Of a stretch of 64,000 nt of DNA, positions 54,360 to 62,517 are shown piece after piece. Position 1 is the stretch's first letter; each line of letters begins with the position of its first letter. The stretch lies in assembly GCA_964247675.1 (NCBI GenBank), contig CAXTVW010000002.1, forward strand, positions 17,099 to 81,098, written 5' to 3'. The notes under the pieces are model-generated. The model saw nothing but the letters and a program-made list of their open reading frames with translations. It did not search any database and was not told the origin of the DNA. This stretch comes from BOG-908 sp964247675 (GTDB taxonomy: Bacteria; Pseudomonadota; Alphaproteobacteria; Acetobacterales; Acetobacteraceae). Both the position numbers and the translations under genes were made by a program.

Positions 54360-55165
54360 TGACGACGCGCTACTGGGTGGTGGACGCTTTCACCGACAGG
54401 CTGTTCACCGGCAACCCTGCCGCAGTGGTGCTGCCCGATGCGCCGCTTCCGGAATCGCTGATGCGGCAGATTGCAGCGGAGAACAACCTGAGTGAGACGG
54501 CGTTCGCCGTGCCCGAGGCGGACGGCTACCGGCTGCGCTGGTTCACGCCGACCGTGGAGGTGGACCTTTGCGGGCACGCCACGCTGGCCAGCGCGTTCAT
54601 CCTGTCGAGCCTGGGCCATGCCGGGCCGTATCGTTTCCACACCCGCTCCGGCGTGCTGACCGCCTCCGTCTCCGGCACGCAGGTCGACCTGGATTTTCCG
54701 GCGCATGATTTCGAACCGGCCGAAGTGCCGGAAGTGGCGCGCGTTCTGGGCGTGGCGCCGCTCGCATTGTTTCAATCGGCTGACCTGGTTGCCGTGCTGG
54801 CGAGCGCCGATCAGGTGGCGGCCTTGCGCCCTGACCCGGCCGAGATACGCAAGCTGCCTGGCGGCGCGCTCATCGTTACGGCCGCAGGTGGCGAAAATGG
54901 AGCGGACATCACCAGCCGCTACTTCGCGCCGGCTTACGGTATCGAGGAAGACCCGGTCACCGGTTCGTTGCACACGCAGGTGGTGCCGTATTGGGCCCAG
55001 AAGCTTGGCCGCGTCACGCTTACCTGCAGGCAGGCCAGCGCGCGTGGCGGCGGCATGGTGTGCACGGCATTCAAAGATCGGGTGCTGATATCCGGGACAG
55101 CCATGCTTTACGCCTCAGGCGTGCTGCATCTTGCGCACCTGCCGCGTCCCGATCTCTCCGTCTAA
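54359..55165 (+). CDS. PhzF-family isomerase/epimerase-like protein
   Basis: 268 residues with a duplicated diaminopimelate-epimerase-like fold. Family motifs are DAFTDRLFTGNPAAVVL, NNLSETAFAV with the catalytic Glu, VDLCGHATLASAF and GIEEDPVTGSLH. The in vivo substrate of most members is unknown. The ATG at 54359 overlaps the glmM stop. Confidence 0.9.
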   Translation: MTTRYWVVDAFTDRLFTGNPAAVVLPDAPLPESLMRQIAAENNLSETAFAVPEADGYRLRWFTPTVEVDLCGHATLASAFILSSLGHAGPYRFHTRSGVLTASVSGTQVDLDFPAHDFEPAEVPEVARVLGVAPLALFQSADLVAVLASADQVAALRPDPAEIRKLPGGALIVTAAGGENGADITSRYFAPAYGIEEDPVTGSLHTQVVPYWAQKLGRVTLTCRQASARGGGMVCTAFKDRVLISGTAMLYASGVLHLAHLPRPDLSV

Positions 55166-55192
55166 AACAAGGCGCCTGAACCCGCGCAGGAA

Positions 55193-55233
55193 GCAAAAGT
55201 TTTCTGCTTCGTTTTCAAGAAGAAGGCGTGTCT
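55193..55233. repeat. Dispersed hairpin element, degenerate arm (copy 15)
   Basis: GCAAAAGTTTTCTGCTTCG...AAGAAGAAGGC is an eroded right-type arm downstream of the phzF-like gene. Confidence 0.65.
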
Positions 55234-55284
55234 GTTCTCTGGACGATTAGTTCGGGGAGCCCGTGACCCGTCCTACTTTGGCAG

Positions 55285-56190
55285 GTGTGCGAAGTGACCC
55301 TGGAGCAGCTCCGCATATTCGTCGCCGTAGCGGAACGCCAGCACGTCACCCGCGCGGCCGAGGCGCTGAACCTCGCCCAATCCGCCGCCAGCGCCGCAAT
55401 CGCCTCTCTGGAGAGCCGGCATGGCACGAAGCTGTTCCACCGCGTCGGGCGCAACATCGTGTTGACCGAGCCGGGACGCGCCTTTCTGGTGGAAGCAAGA
55501 GCCGTGCTGGCGCGCGTCGCAGCCGCGGAGCTCATGCTGGCGGAGTTCGGCGGCCTGCAGCGCGGCAGCCTGTCCGTGTGCGCCAGCCAGACCATCGCCG
55601 GCTACTGGCTGCCAAGGCATCTGACCGACTACCGTCGGGCACATCCCGGGATCGAATTGCGGCTGAGTGTGGGCAACACCGCCCAGGTCGCCGCCGCCGT
55701 CCACGACGGAACGGTCGAGCTCGGCTTCGTGGAAGGTGCGGTGTCCAACCCTGTGCTGCTGAGCGAAATCGTGGCGCGCGACCAGCTCGTGCTGGTCGTA
55801 GCCCCTGATCACCCCTGGGCAGGCCGTGCCAGTGCCGACATGGCCGAGCTCGCCGGCCTCGAATGGGTGCTGCGCGAGCCGGGCTCCGGCACGCGCTCGG
55901 TGTTCGAGGCGGCGCTCGCCCGGGCAGGGCTGACCGCCAGCTTGCGCGTGGCGCTGGCGTTGCCGTCCAACGAGGCGGTGCGCGCCGCCGTGGAAGCCGG
56001 CGCCGGGGCCACGGTGATCTCAGCCTCCGTGGTGGCGTCCAGCCTCGAAGCGGGGCTGTTGCACCGGGTGCGGTTGGATTTGCCGGACCGCGCCTTTGTT
56101 GTGCTGCGCCACCGCGAGCGCCACTGCAGCCGGGCAGCGACCGCGCTGTTGGAGGCCATCACGCAGGCAGCCGGCCACGCGATGCAGTGA
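55285..56190 (+). CDS. LysR-family transcriptional regulator
   Basis: 301 residues with an N-terminal winged HTH (LEQLRIFVAVAERQHVTRAA; SAASAAIASLESRHGTKLFH) and a periplasmic-binding-protein-like effector domain (LSVCASQTIAGYWLPRHLTD). It resembles the CysL/CbbR branch. GTG 55285 or GTG 55294 could start it; the latter fits AGG spacing better. There is no divergent target gene, because a HAF-repeat protein gene is convergent downstream. Confidence 0.88.
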   Translation: MCEVTLEQLRIFVAVAERQHVTRAAEALNLAQSAASAAIASLESRHGTKLFHRVGRNIVLTEPGRAFLVEARAVLARVAAAELMLAEFGGLQRGSLSVCASQTIAGYWLPRHLTDYRRAHPGIELRLSVGNTAQVAAAVHDGTVELGFVEGAVSNPVLLSEIVARDQLVLVVAPDHPWAGRASADMAELAGLEWVLREPGSGTRSVFEAALARAGLTASLRVALALPSNEAVRAAVEAGAGATVISASVVASSLEAGLLHRVRLDLPDRAFVVLRHRERHCSRAATALLEAITQAAGHAMQ

Positions 56191-56220
56191 TTCGCGGGAG
56201 TGAGCATTGCGTAAGGAAGC

Positions 56221-56260
56221 AAGGCCTTCTTTTTTGAAAAAAAGAAGCAAAAAACTTTTT
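56221..56260. repeat. Dispersed hairpin element, single arm (copy 16)
   Basis: A CTTC-type left arm just after the LysR gene. A distal arm is not recognisable. Confidence 0.85.
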
Positions 56261-56374
56261 CTCCTACGACGCTTTGGCGCTTGCCGTTTCCTGCAGCATC
56301 CGGCTGCTGATGGTGCTTGTGGACAGCGACTGCTCGCTCCTGCCGGACTCAACTCTGCGCGTCATGCAATACAG

Positions 56375-57115
56375 TTAATTGCTGCTTGGGGTTTCAGTAA
56401 GACCAAGACGAATCGACGTCCGTGGGTTCGGTGTGGTCGCGCCGACTACCGTTCCGGAGTCGTTGATACCCAGCAGCAATGTGCCGCCGGTGCTGGAAGG
56501 AGCGTCGATGTTTGCCGAGTAGGTATTCGTCGCGCCATGATATAGGAAGCCGTGCTGCAAGCCCTGCGTATCGGCATAGTGGCAAGCCACATCGTCAGCG
56601 TTGTTCACATTGTGGCAGACCGTCTGTGTCGAATTCGGATACGTGATCTGGGTGGCGGTTCCAGCATGGATGTAGAAACTGCCGGAACAGGCGTTATTCT
56701 GGCCGCCAAAGTTCTGCACGATCGTTACGCCGTTGTTGTTTACCCCCACTGCAAGTAGGTAGTTTTGGTTCGGAATGGTCATCTGCTGCAGAGCGGTGGT
56801 CGAGCCCCGGGATTTGAAAACATGCTGGAAACCATTCTCGTCCGAGTAGGTGCCAGCGAACAATCCATTCGAGCTGATTGCTTGCAACTGTGTGCCGCCC
56901 ATTTGCACGTTGGCGGAAGGAACGATGAAATCGGTGTATGTGCCGTCCTTGTAGATGAAGCCTGCCGATGCGCCGGTTGGCTGACCGGAGACCTGATAGT
57001 AGCCGACGACCACGTTGCCGTTGCCTACGCCAAGACAAACAGTGGAATTGGCGGCAGCGTTCGGGTCGGCAATGAACAGCAGGAGCAGCGACTGCCAGGA
57101 GGGACCCGCCCGCAT
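56375..57115 (-). CDS. HAF-repeat-like secreted protein of unknown function
   Basis: 246 residues built from repeats of the form GFIYKDGTYTDF, VFKSRGSTTALQQ and GFLYHGATNTYS, with DNNG-like turns (AVGVNNNGVTIVQNFGG; GINDSGTVVGAT). This matches the HAF/extracellular repeat pattern of beta-propeller-like secreted proteins. The annotated N-terminus (MRAGPSWQSLLLLFIADPNA) is a poor signal peptide, so the gene may be 5'-truncated. Asn-rich composition sets it apart from its neighbours. Confidence 0.55.
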   Translation of the reverse strand: MRAGPSWQSLLLLFIADPNAAANSTVCLGVGNGNVVVGYYQVSGQPTGASAGFIYKDGTYTDFIVPSANVQMGGTQLQAISSNGLFAGTYSDENGFQHVFKSRGSTTALQQMTIPNQNYLLAVGVNNNGVTIVQNFGGQNNACSGSFYIHAGTATQITYPNSTQTVCHNVNNADDVACHYADTQGLQHGFLYHGATNTYSANIDAPSSTGGTLLLGINDSGTVVGATTPNPRTSIRLGLTETPSSN

Positions 57116-57172
57116 GAAGCAGCCCCTCGAACGCCAGGAAGACGACGATAATCCCGTACGCTCATTTCGCCA

Positions 57173-57844
57173 TCATCTGGCTGGCGGATCGACAACCCGA
57201 CGCAGCGTTATAGTGGCGGACATCGACATTCGCGCCGCGTTCGCGGCCATGTCCTCCTCAGCCGCACCACCACCAGGTCCGGCCGGCGTCTTCGGAACGG
57301 CAGAGCGAACCACAAGGCCGGGCGGAACCGGCTCGCGCGCCGAGGTGATAGCGCCGAATGCCACGGCGTGGACCACCAACTTGCCGTAAGGTTCACTAAG
57401 GGATGCAGCTTCGGTCAACGCCCTGCCAAGAAGCATGCGGCGCAGGTCGCTTTCCGCCGCCTGCAACAGGTCGTTTGGGATCGTGAGGTCGGCGACCGGG
57501 CCGGACAGAGCGAGTCCCGGGCTGGAAACCTTCTCCGCCCGTGCCTTGAGGTCGTGGTTCTCCGTCTCCGGCACCCGCACGTTCGCGGTCATGCTGACGG
57601 TTTCGACACCGGTCGGCTGCGTCTCGCGCCGGGCTGGAGAGAGCTCCCAGTCCGGCGCGTCCACGAACGCCAGCAAGGCCTGTTTTATCTCCGACCGTAA
57701 CGCCTCTTCCGTCGCACCGGCATTCTTCTGCGCAAATATCCTGACCACAATGCGCACCGTGTCGTTGTGAACGACGCGCTCCTCGTTGAGCGAGAAGGTC
57801 AGGGTGTCGACAGGCGGCACGAGCGCGAGTTGGGGAGTGGTCAT
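57173..57844 (-). CDS. Hypothetical protein, SIMPL-like, beside the Ter/Tel cluster
   Basis: 223 residues. ATG 57844 has GGAG 8 bases upstream; the longer open frame runs into a repeat and is not the gene. TVRIVVRIFAQKNAG and SMTANVRVPETENHDL alternate with helices in a way that recalls SIMPL (DUF541)-type repeats, and the tail is Gly/Ala-rich. It has no signal peptide. It is divergent from telA and may share its regulation. The assignment is tentative. Confidence 0.6.
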   Translation of the reverse strand: MTTPQLALVPPVDTLTFSLNEERVVHNDTVRIVVRIFAQKNAGATEEALRSEIKQALLAFVDAPDWELSPARRETQPTGVETVSMTANVRVPETENHDLKARAEKVSSPGLALSGPVADLTIPNDLLQAAESDLRRMLLGRALTEAASLSEPYGKLVVHAVAFGAITSAREPVPPGLVVRSAVPKTPAGPGGGAAEEDMAANAARMSMSATITLRRVVDPPAR

Positions 57845-57945
57845 GCAGAGATCTCCAGGGCAGGGAGCTTTTCGCACCGTGGGGCGGAAGGCGTCGAGCC
57901 GAGACGGCACCTTTGCGGCGAGGAACTGTTGCGAAGAGCGCAAGG

Positions 57946-58086
57946 AAGGCCTTCTTTTTTGAAAAGAAGCAAAGGACTTTTGTTCCCTCGCATTTACAGC
58001 GGGCGTGCTTGCCTTGAAGCACCCGGAGGTTGCAGATGCGGGGGAACAAAAGTTTTTTGGTCCTCTTTTTAAAAAGGACTGCTTGC
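57946..58086. repeat. Dispersed hairpin element, copy 17
   Basis: The left arm is CTTC-type with a shortened A-tract and the right arm is GTCC/GGAC. The spacer edges pair (TCGCAT.../...ATGCGG). It lies in the divergent region before telA. Confidence 0.85.
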
Positions 58087-58224
58087 TTTCTGCTTTCCGC
58101 CACTCGACGGACGCTGCGCGACGCCGGGGTTGAACTTGCACGCGTCTGACGCAATCATGTCGCAGGCGAACGGGCCGTCGATGGTTTCCTGTAAGCCGCG
58201 TCATACAAGCGATCGGAGGTGCAC

Positions 58225-59268
58225 ATGACCGGAACCCCAACCGTCTCCGCCCTGCTGCTGGACGATACGCCGTCCGCGAGCCCGCATGATCCGGGCGCCC
58301 CTGCGGCCCAGGGCACAGCGCAGCTTCCTTCCGACGCGGAAATCAGCCGGCTCGGGGCGGATAGCCGCAGCACCTACGCGGCCGTGACAGCCAAGGTGCT
58401 GGAGCAGCACAAGGCGTCCGACCTGGGAGAAATGGGCAACAAGATCAGCGAACTGGTCACCGTTGCGAAAGGGATGGACCCCAGACAGTCGCGTCACGGC
58501 CTGGTGGAGAAGGCCCTCGGCTTCCTGCACAGCGAGCGCGAACAGCTGCTCACAAGGATGCAGACGGTTCAGCGGCGGCTCGACACCGTGAAGGCCGAGG
58601 TGGGTGCCATGGTGGCGCTCGAGCGGCAACACGTGGATGCGCTGGCGGAGCTTCAGACAGCCAACTTCCGCTATCACACCCAGATGGGCGAGGCCGCCAT
58701 GCAGGGCGAAAGCTGGCTGGCCGCGATGAACGTGGCCCTGGCTTTGCCTCTGGACCAGTCGGACAGCTTCGCCGGTCCGAAGCGCGCCGCGCTGCAGCAG
58801 AGCGCGGCACGGCTGGAGAAGGCGATCAACGATTTCCGCAACGCGATGACGCTGGCCAAGCAGGAGGCGCTGACGATCCAGATGGAAAGCGGCAATTCCC
58901 AGGCACTGCTTTACGAATTCGAGCAGGCGACCACGCTGGTGATTCCGGCGCTGGAGAGCATCCTGGCGCAGCAGCTCATCCAGATCGACCAGAAGCATGC
59001 GGCCGACACCGACGCCATGTTGCGCTCCACCCTGGACGCTGCCCTGCGCGAGCAGGCGAAGCTGACGGGCGACAACACCGTGGCGATCGCCGCCCTGCAG
59101 CAGAACGCGGCGATCAGCACGACGACGCTGCTGGATTGCGAGACGATGCTGGAGGCGGCTGATGCGAAGGTGCGCCAGATACAGGAGGGCGGGCGGCAGG
59201 CCCGGCTTGCTGATGCGGCTAATCGTACGCAGACGGAGCAGCGATTGCTGGCCAGGTTTGCAAGTTAA
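58225..59268 (+). CDS. TelA-family toxic-anion resistance protein
   Basis: About 347 residues, almost all alpha-helical (LGEMGNKISELVTVAKGMDP; EREQLLTRMQTVQRRLDTVK; HVDALAELQTANFRYHTQMG). This is the TelA/KlaA family linked to tellurite resistance and to Ter stress clusters. ATG 58225 follows GGAGG at good spacing; another in-frame ATG lies at 58219. Ter genes follow downstream on the same strand. Confidence 0.88.
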   Translation: MTGTPTVSALLLDDTPSASPHDPGAPAAQGTAQLPSDAEISRLGADSRSTYAAVTAKVLEQHKASDLGEMGNKISELVTVAKGMDPRQSRHGLVEKALGFLHSEREQLLTRMQTVQRRLDTVKAEVGAMVALERQHVDALAELQTANFRYHTQMGEAAMQGESWLAAMNVALALPLDQSDSFAGPKRAALQQSAARLEKAINDFRNAMTLAKQEALTIQMESGNSQALLYEFEQATTLVIPALESILAQQLIQIDQKHAADTDAMLRSTLDAALREQAKLTGDNTVAIAALQQNAAISTTTLLDCETMLEAADAKVRQIQEGGRQARLADAANRTQTEQRLLARFAS

Positions 59269-59273
59269 GCAAG

Positions 59274-59437
59274 CAGTCCTTTTTTGAAAATAAGGACCAA
59301 AAACTTTTACCTCCCACGCCTGCACCAAGGCGCTCCCTGATTGTGCCGGCACGCGCATTCGCAGAACCAGCGCATGCCGCAGTGCAGGCGGGAAGATAAA
59401 AGTTTTTTGCTTCTTTTTTTCAAAAAAGAAGGCCTTC
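59274..59437. repeat. Dispersed hairpin element, copy 18
   Basis: The left arm is GTCC/GGAC and the right arm CTTC/GAAG. The spacer edges also pair (CCTGCAC/GTGCAGG). It lies between telA and the vWA gene and ends 25 bp before its ATG. Confidence 0.9.
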
Positions 59438-59462
59438 CTTCCTATTTAAAGGAAACCCCAAC

Positions 59463-60212
59463 ATGGCCGTAGACCTACACAAGAAAGCCGAGCGCGCCGG
59501 CATCGTCCTCAAGAAGCAGGGCGTGGCCAATCCGCCGCGCCTGCGTGTCGGGCTGATGATGGACATTTCCGGCTCCATGCGCGGCCTGTATTCGGACGGC
59601 ACGGTGCAGGAGGTGGTCAACCACGTGCTCGGCCTGGCAATGGCGTTCGATCCCAGCCACCAGCTGGATGTGTTCGTGTTCGACGATCAGTCCGCGCAAC
59701 TGCCGCTGCCGGCCACGCCGCAGAACTACCATGATTACGTCAACCGCCGGATACTGACCGAGGACGAGATACCGAAATTCGGTTCTACGAAATATGCCGG
59801 CGTGATGCACAAGTTCCAGGACCATTATTTCGGCGAGCATCCCGATCATCGCGAGCATCTGGAGCACAAGCCTGGCCTGTTCGGCCGCCTGTTCCATCAT
59901 GGCGCCACCCGGCCGCCACTCGATCCGGAATACGCGAAGATACCTGTGTTGGGGCTGCTGATCACCGACGGGGACAACGAGGATCACCGGCCGGCGGAGG
60001 TCGCCATCAAACGCTCGGCGCCGTATCCGGTGTTCTGGTCGCTGGTCGGTGTCGGCCGCCACGCCTTCACCTTTCTCAAGCAGATGGACCGCGAGTTTCC
60101 CGATGCCGAGTTCGTGGACCTGGAGGATCTCGGCCTTTCGGACGAAGCGCTGTATGCCGAGCTCGTCAGCGCCAAGCTGGTGCGCTGGCTGAAGCAGGCG
60201 CCGGTTATCTGA
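59463..60212 (+). CDS. vWA-domain protein, TerF-like
   Basis: 249 residues. The von Willebrand A domain has an intact MIDAS DxSxS in LMMDISGSMRG (Asp34, Ser36, Ser38) and ends LSDEALYAELVSAKLVRWLK. It resembles the vWA partner of TerD in tellurium/stress clusters. A His-rich insert (FGEHPDHREHLEHKPG) might bind metal. ATG 59463 follows AAAGGAAA. The TerD gene starts 28 bp downstream. Confidence 0.88.
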   Translation: MAVDLHKKAERAGIVLKKQGVANPPRLRVGLMMDISGSMRGLYSDGTVQEVVNHVLGLAMAFDPSHQLDVFVFDDQSAQLPLPATPQNYHDYVNRRILTEDEIPKFGSTKYAGVMHKFQDHYFGEHPDHREHLEHKPGLFGRLFHHGATRPPLDPEYAKIPVLGLLITDGDNEDHRPAEVAIKRSAPYPVFWSLVGVGRHAFTFLKQMDREFPDAEFVDLEDLGLSDEALYAELVSAKLVRWLKQAPVI

Positions 60213-60240
60213 TCCCGTTTCTCTCGCGCAGGAGCCAAGC

Positions 60241-60840
60241 ATGATAAAGCTACAAAAAGGCGGCAGCATCAATCTATCGAAGGACCACGCCCATGTCCGG
60301 CGGTTCGTGGTGGATACGAAGTGGGACATCAACACCGCCGCGCAGCGCCGGCTGGACCAGTTCGAGATAAACGTCAGCGCATTCCTGCTGAACCACAAGA
60401 CAGGCAAGCCGCTGGCAGCGCGCGACGAGGATTTCGTCTTCTACAACAACCGCCAGGACCCAACCGGCGCGGTGACGCACAAGCCGGACGATTGGCAGGA
60501 CGGCGACGACGCGATGACCATCGATTTCGACATTCTGTCCGGCCAGAACAAGTCGGTCGACGAGGTGTCGCTCATCGTGGAAATCTATGAGGGGATCAAG
60601 CGCGGCCAGAATTTCGGCCACATCAATCACACCACGGCGACCATCATCGACGCGGACACGAATGTCAGGATCGCCGAGTTCCGGCTGACCGAGGATGACG
60701 CCGATTTCACCGCCGTGCAGATGGGCAGTTACGTGCTGGAAGGCGGCGACTGGCATTTCAAGGCGATCGGGTCCGGCTACAAGAAGGGCCTGGCTGCCTT
60801 CCTGACCGCCTATGGCCTTCAGGCGGCCGACGAGGAATAG
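60241..60840 (+). CDS. TerD-family stress protein
   Basis: 199 residues of the TerD fold, a Ca2+-binding beta-sandwich: GGSINLSKDHAHVRRFVVDT, then FLLNHKTGKPLAARDEDFVF, DDWQDGDDAMTIDFDIL and VSLIVEIYEG. TerD proteins associate with membranes and vWA partners in phage, metal and tellurite stress. It is followed after 18 bp by the last gene of the cluster. Confidence 0.92.
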   Translation: MIKLQKGGSINLSKDHAHVRRFVVDTKWDINTAAQRRLDQFEINVSAFLLNHKTGKPLAARDEDFVFYNNRQDPTGAVTHKPDDWQDGDDAMTIDFDILSGQNKSVDEVSLIVEIYEGIKRGQNFGHINHTTATIIDADTNVRIAEFRLTEDDADFTAVQMGSYVLEGGDWHFKAIGSGYKKGLAAFLTAYGLQAADEE

Positions 60841-60858
60841 CCGCGCCGCACCGGCATC

Positions 60859-61722
60859 ATGGCTGTGGTGATGATCGATCCGAAGCCGCTGTTTGACGAG
60901 GAAAGCGAGGCAAATCCTGTCGGCGCGCTCGACCTCTCGGATCCAGCGCCGCCGCCTGTCGCGGGAACTGCGCCCGGCATCGTAGTCGGGCCGCTCGACC
61001 TGGGTAACGCGCCGGTTGCGCACGCAATTCGGCCGGCGGGCATAGCGGTGAAAGCGGTGGGCGTGGACGAGTTTGCCGGCCTGGCCCAGGCCATCCAGCG
61101 TGGCGTGGTGAAGTTTCCCGCTGTGATGCGCGAGTCCGGGTTCCTCGTGCGCAACAGCCTCAACCAGCTACTACCGCTCGATTTCGATAGACTGACCGCT
61201 TTCGGCGGCGCCACGCTGGAACGCGCGGCGTCGCTGATCGGCGCGGTGGCCGATCTCAACGCCAGGCTACACGAGGTGGACGCTGAACGCCTGATTTCGA
61301 ATGTCGTAGAAGCCGCGCGCGCGCATGCCGCCCACCGCCGGCAAACATCCATTCTGGGATTGCTGGGCGAGCTGGTGCCGTTCGATGCCAGGGCCGCCGA
61401 ACGCCAGATCGCCGGCGTCCACCACGCCTTGCTGCTGCGCCTCGACCAGCTGGCGGCGGTGTCCGAGGCGATGCAGCGGCTACAAGCCACGTTGGTGGTC
61501 GAGGTGACGACGTTGGCCATCCTCGATGACATGTCGGACCACGGCACCATGGGCGAACAATTGGCGCGGCGGTCGATGCTGTTCACGACGTCGTTGCAGG
61601 AAGTTGCTACCGCGTCCAGTCAGATCGAAAGCTTGAAGAAGCAGATCCAGTCATGGACGATGCGCTGCGACGAGGTTAGGACGATAACCCTTCCGGAACT
61701 TGGCTACACAGGCAGCTTGTAA
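60859..61722 (+). CDS. Helical protein of the Ter/Tel cluster
   Basis: 287 residues. It has a Pro-rich N-terminus (SDPAPPPVAGTAPGIVVGP), then long helices (LSNLNQLL-like stretches; LARRSMLFTTSLQEVATASS; QIESLKKQIQSWTMRCDEVR). It ends in a coiled coil, like the TelA protein three genes upstream, but is not clearly homologous over the whole length. The position after terD suggests a structural partner of TelA. Assigned by context; the family is not recognised. Confidence 0.65.
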   Translation: MAVVMIDPKPLFDEESEANPVGALDLSDPAPPPVAGTAPGIVVGPLDLGNAPVAHAIRPAGIAVKAVGVDEFAGLAQAIQRGVVKFPAVMRESGFLVRNSLNQLLPLDFDRLTAFGGATLERAASLIGAVADLNARLHEVDAERLISNVVEAARAHAAHRRQTSILGLLGELVPFDARAAERQIAGVHHALLLRLDQLAAVSEAMQRLQATLVVEVTTLAILDDMSDHGTMGEQLARRSMLFTTSLQEVATASSQIESLKKQIQSWTMRCDEVRTITLPELGYTGSL

Positions 61723-62517
61723 GCGCAGGTCACGCGGCTGCGCTTACAGCTTCGGGCGTACATGTGGCTTAAGCCAGGCAAGGCCTTCTTTTTTGAAAAA
61801 AAGAAGCAAAAAACTTTTATTTCTCCGCATTTCCAGCATGCGTGTTTGTTCGAGAGCACCCGTACGCTGCAAATGCGGCATAGCAAGGTCTTTGTAAAAA
61901 GGACTGGTTGCTTTAGCCGCGGGCAATCGGCAACGCGGTTCGCTGCACTGGCTTTGCGCAAGGTTCAGCCTGATCAACATTATCGGCCATAAGATCCGAA
62001 GCATTTTATCGTTTTTTTACGCGCTGCCCGAGCTTCTGTGATCGATATTTTACGCGAGGTTTCCCTAAATATCGTAGGCCGGGTATTCGCTATGGAACGA
62101 GCGGTTCAGCTCAACGGTCTGGCGTGATCTTTGTTGCCGGCCAGTAAGGGGAGGAGAGGGCTTGTACTTTCAATTACAGTGTCGGCCGATATTGCTCCGA
62201 TGACGTATCGCGAGTGTCGAACGGCACCATGTTTTGCTACAAGGTCGAACGCTTTCCGAACGTGTCGCGATGTCGCGTGAAGCCTGCGTGCTCCAACGCC
62301 GATTGTCTTACGGGATCATCTGCAAAAAGATCGGGCAGTTCGGCATCGCCGGGCATCTGTATGGATGCGCGGCTCTGCCCTGATCCCTGTGTTACGAATT
62401 GTCTTTGCCAAGCGCAGCGGTTTCGGGCAGGTCGCCACCTTGCTATGCTGCGCCCGCGAGCAAATCTCCTGACCCGCCGAGTTGCGGGTCGGGCTGGATG
62501 GTGATGTCGGAGGTCGC
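61723..62517. other. Long intergenic region before the efflux adaptor
   Basis: About 795 bp. It holds repeat copy 19, then an A/T-richer stretch (61990-62200) that probably includes the promoter of the RND operon. Open frames here (for example at 62214) lack coding character. Confidence 0.5.
61780..61912. repeat. Dispersed hairpin element, copy 19
   Basis: The left arm is intact and CTTC-type (61780-61819). The spacer edges pair (CCGCATTT/AAATGCGG). The right arm is truncated to about GTAAAAAGGACTGGTTGC. Confidence 0.8.

Noticed and set aside
58201..59358. 385-residue minus frame opposite telA
   Set aside because: Shadow frame without any recognisable motif; TelA helices and a good start lie on the plus strand.
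62214..62504. 96-residue frame before the efflux adaptor
   Set aside because: Cys/Arg-rich, no ribosome-binding site, low coding character; more likely promoter region.
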